From: Lysobacterales bacterium
GTDB lineage: Bacteria; Pseudomonadota; Gammaproteobacteria; Xanthomonadales; Ahniellaceae
DNA: 64,000 nucleotides
Direction of reading: 5' to 3'
Assembly: GCA_016182785.1 (NCBI GenBank)
Contig: JACPFU010000014.1
Coordinates: forward strand, 1 to 64,000
The notes under the pieces are model-generated. The model ran no database searches. It saw only the letters and a program-made list of their open reading frames with translations, and was not told the DNA's origin. How positions within the stretch are numbered: the stretch's first letter is position 1; the number at the start of each line of letters is the position of its first letter. Both the position numbers and the translations under genes were made by a program. This document shows positions 62,103 to 64,000 of the stretch, piece after piece.

Positions 62103-64000
62103 CTACTTCACCCTCATCCCGGGCATCGCGCCGGAATCCGGGCTCAGCAGGAACGGTCCGCCGCGTTCGTCCGAGGCGGCCAGCACCATGCCTTCGCTCA
62201 TGCCGAACTTCATCTTGCGCGGCGCCAGGTTGGCGACCATGACGGTGAGTCGGCCGACCAGGGTCGCGGGGTCGTAGGCCGACTTGATGCCGGCGAACAC
62301 CTGGCGCTGTTCGCTGCCGAGGTCGAGCTTCAGGCGCAGCAGCTTGTCGGCCTCCGGCACCGCTTCGGCCTCGACGATGCGCGCGATGCGCAGGTCGACC
62401 TTGCTGAAGTCCTCGATCGCGATGGTTCCCGGTGTTGCCGCCGGCTCGGCCTTCTTCTCGACTTTCGTCGGCGTCGGCTTGGCCGCTTCCAGCGTGTCCT
62501 TGCTGGCTTCGACCATCGCCTCGACTGCCTTGGCGTCGACGCGGGTCATCAGCGGCTGGAACGGATGGATCGCGCGCCCGAGCAGCGGCTGCCCGATCTG
62601 GTCGAAATGCGCGATCGTCTCGCCCAGGAAGGCCTCGGCCCTGGCCACGGTGGCCGGGATCACCGGCTTCAGGTAACCGGCCATCACCCGGAACAGGTTC
62701 AGGCCCTGGGTGCACACCGCCTGCAGTTCGGCATCGGCACCCTCCTGCTTGGCGATCACCCACGGTTTCTTCTCGTCGATGTACTTGTTCGCCTCGTCGG
62801 CGAGCGCCATCACGCTGCGCAGCACGCGGCCGAGATCGCGCGACCGATACGCGGCTTCGATTTCCGGGCGCGCCGCGTTGAATCGCTGCAGCATCGCCGC
62901 ATCCGCCAGCGTGTGCGCAAGCTGGCCGTTGAAGCGGGTGCTGATGAACCCGGCGCAGCGGCTGGCGATGTTCACGAACTTGCCGACCAGGTCGGAGTTC
63001 ACGCGTGCCGCAAAGTCCTCCAGGTTCAGGTCGAGGTCCTCGACGCCGGCGCCGGTCTTGCCTGCAAAGTAGTAGCGCAGGTACTCGGGATTCAGATGAT
63101 CGAGATAGGTGCGCGCCTGGATGAAGGTGCCGCGCGACTTCGACATCTTGGCGCCGTTCACGGTGAGATAGCCGTTCACGTGCAGGCGCGTCGGCGTGCG
63201 CTGGCCGGAGCCATGCAGCATCGCCGGCCAGAACAGGCCGTGGAAGTTGATGATGTCCTTGCCGATGAAGTGGTGCATCTCGGTCTTGCTGTCCGGCGTC
63301 AGGAAACCCTCGTAGACCAGGCCGTGGTGGTTGCAGTAGGCCTTGAAGCTCGCGAGATAGCCGATCGGTGCATCCAGCCAGACGTAGAAGAACTTGCCCG
63401 GCGCGTCCGGGATCGGGAAGCCGAAATAGGGCGCGTCGCGCGAGATGTCCCATTCGCGCAGGCCGCCGTCCAGCCACTCGCCGAGCTTGGCCTTGACCGA
63501 GCTGTGCGCGGCGTCGTGCGACAGCCACTCGCGCAGCAGTCCCTCGAACTTCTGCAACTCGAAAAAGTAGTGCTCGGACTCGCGCAGCACCGGCGTCGCG
63601 CCCGACATCACCGAGCGCGGGTGCTTGAGATCGGTCGCGGCATAGGTGGCCGCGCAGTGCTCGCAGTTGTCGCCGTACTGGTCGGGGGTGCCGCACTTCG
63701 GGCATTCACCCTTCACGTAGCGGTCGGGCAGGAACATCTCCTTCACGGGGTCGTACAACTGCTCGATGGTGCGCCTGGCGATGAATCCGCCTTCGCGCAG
63801 CGCGAGGTACATCGCGGTCGCGATCTCGCGGTTCTCGTCCGAATGCGTCGAGTGGTAGTGGTCGAAGGCGACCTCGAAGCTCTTGAAGTCGCGCTCGTGG
63901 CTGTCCTGCATCGCCTTGATGAACACCTCCGGCGCCAGCCCGGCCTTCTCGGCGGCGAGCATGATCGGGGTGCCGTGGGCGTCGTCGGCGCAGACGAAAT
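62103..64000 (-). CDS. metG: methionyl-tRNA synthetase (5' end beyond the window)
   Basis: The last 632 residues or so of a class I synthetase charging tRNA-Met; the start and the HIGH motif lie beyond the right edge. The first visible residues read [20 protein letters not shown], within the catalytic domain. Zinc knuckle [17 protein letters not shown] and the KMSKS loop [12 protein letters not shown] are present. The C-terminal Trbp111-like tRNA-binding/dimer domain ([20 protein letters not shown]) ends [11 protein letters not shown]. The stop is TAG at 62103. A second, damaged copy of this 3' end lies at 60599-60659. Confidence 0.97.
   Translation of the reverse strand, partial: FVCADDAHGTPIMLAAEKAGLAPEVFIKAMQDSHERDFKSFEVAFDHYHSTHSDENREIATAMYLALREGGFIARRTIEQLYDPVKEMFLPDRYVKGECPKCGTPDQYGDNCEHCAATYAATDLKHPRSVMSGATPVLRESEHYFFELQKFEGLLREWLSHDAAHSSVKAKLGEWLDGGLREWDISRDAPYFGFPIPDAPGKFFYVWLDAPIGYLASFKAYCNHHGLVYEGFLTPDSKTEMHHFIGKDIINFHGLFWPAMLHGSGQRTPTRLHVNGYLTVNGAKMSKSRGTFIQARTYLDHLNPEYLRYYFAGKTGAGVEDLDLNLEDFAARVNSDLVGKFVNIASRCAGFISTRFNGQLAHTLADAAMLQRFNAARPEIEAAYRSRDLGRVLRSVMALADEANKYIDEKKPWVIAKQEGADAELQAVCTQGLNLFRVMAGYLKPVIPATVARAEAFLGETIAHFDQIGQPLLGRAIHPFQPLMTRVDAKAVEAMVEASKDTLEAAKPTPTKVEKKAEPAATPGTIAIEDFSKVDLRIARIVEAEAVPEADKLLRLKLDLGSEQRQVFAGIKSAYDPATLVGRLTVMVANLAPRKMKFGMSEGMVLAASDERGGPFLLSPDSGAMPGMRVK

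Overview
This 64 kb window is chromosomal DNA from a high-GC gammaproteobacterium. It is most likely a member of the Xanthomonadales/Lysobacterales, perhaps near Dokdonella, Ahniella or Rhodanobacter. That placement is inference, based on GC-rich codon use, the gene order rplU-rpmA-obgE, rpsT | murJ and ribF-ileS-lspA-ispH, the ECF sigma/Ser-Thr kinase pair, and several secreted proteins ending in a short F-x-D-G-F-E tag. Most of the window is ordinary core genome. Accessory DNA is concentrated at about 27-29, 43.6-51.9 and 60.6-62.1 kb.

Layout. 0-6 kb: a possible IS110-type transposase edge, an enoyl-CoA hydratase, an FKBP isomerase, a Nudix/sulfurtransferase pair, a PstS-OmpA fusion, an enoyl-CoA isomerase and a PCu(A)C copper chaperone. 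6-12 kb: a secreted heparinase-like lyase, then an ECF sigma factor and a TPR-containing Ser/Thr kinase. 12-25 kb: a thioesterase, uvrA, rplU-rpmA-obgE, rpsT, murJ, a 27-residue membrane peptide, ribF-ileS-lspA-ispH. 25-34 kb: an M23 peptidase, tRNA-Thr(CGT), a possible superinfection-exclusion-like membrane protein, nadK, and a run of secreted proteins (duplicated-domain protein, subtilase, FG-GAP protein) bearing the DGFE tag. 34-43 kb: pyruvate kinase, an HU-like protein, a tandem headless-pilin protein, an Hpt protein, an EamA exporter, a Rieske protein, an SLC13 permease, trmB, thiG, thiS.

43.6-51.9 kb holds a tightly coupled four-gene operon. It encodes a type III-like DNA methyltransferase, an AlbA_2/Schlafen-like protein with a histidine-kinase-type ATPase fold, a type III-like restriction helicase-nuclease and a small XRE regulator. 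All three junctions overlap by 4 bases. This is the best candidate here for an unusual defence system. 51.9-60.5 kb carries an ABC-2 exporter with its HlyD subunit, a diguanylate cyclase, a kinase-fold protein, a DUF3108 protein, purN-purM and an uncharacterised protein. 60.6-64 kb holds metG, cut by the window end, followed by an AAA/DUF4143 ATPase and a broken phosphatase fragment joined to a second copy of the metG 3' end. That arrangement is a clear trace of rearrangement.

The two signals I consider most worth following are the C-terminal DGFE tag on otherwise unrelated secreted proteins, and the methyltransferase / AlbA_2-ATPase / restriction-helicase / XRE operon.
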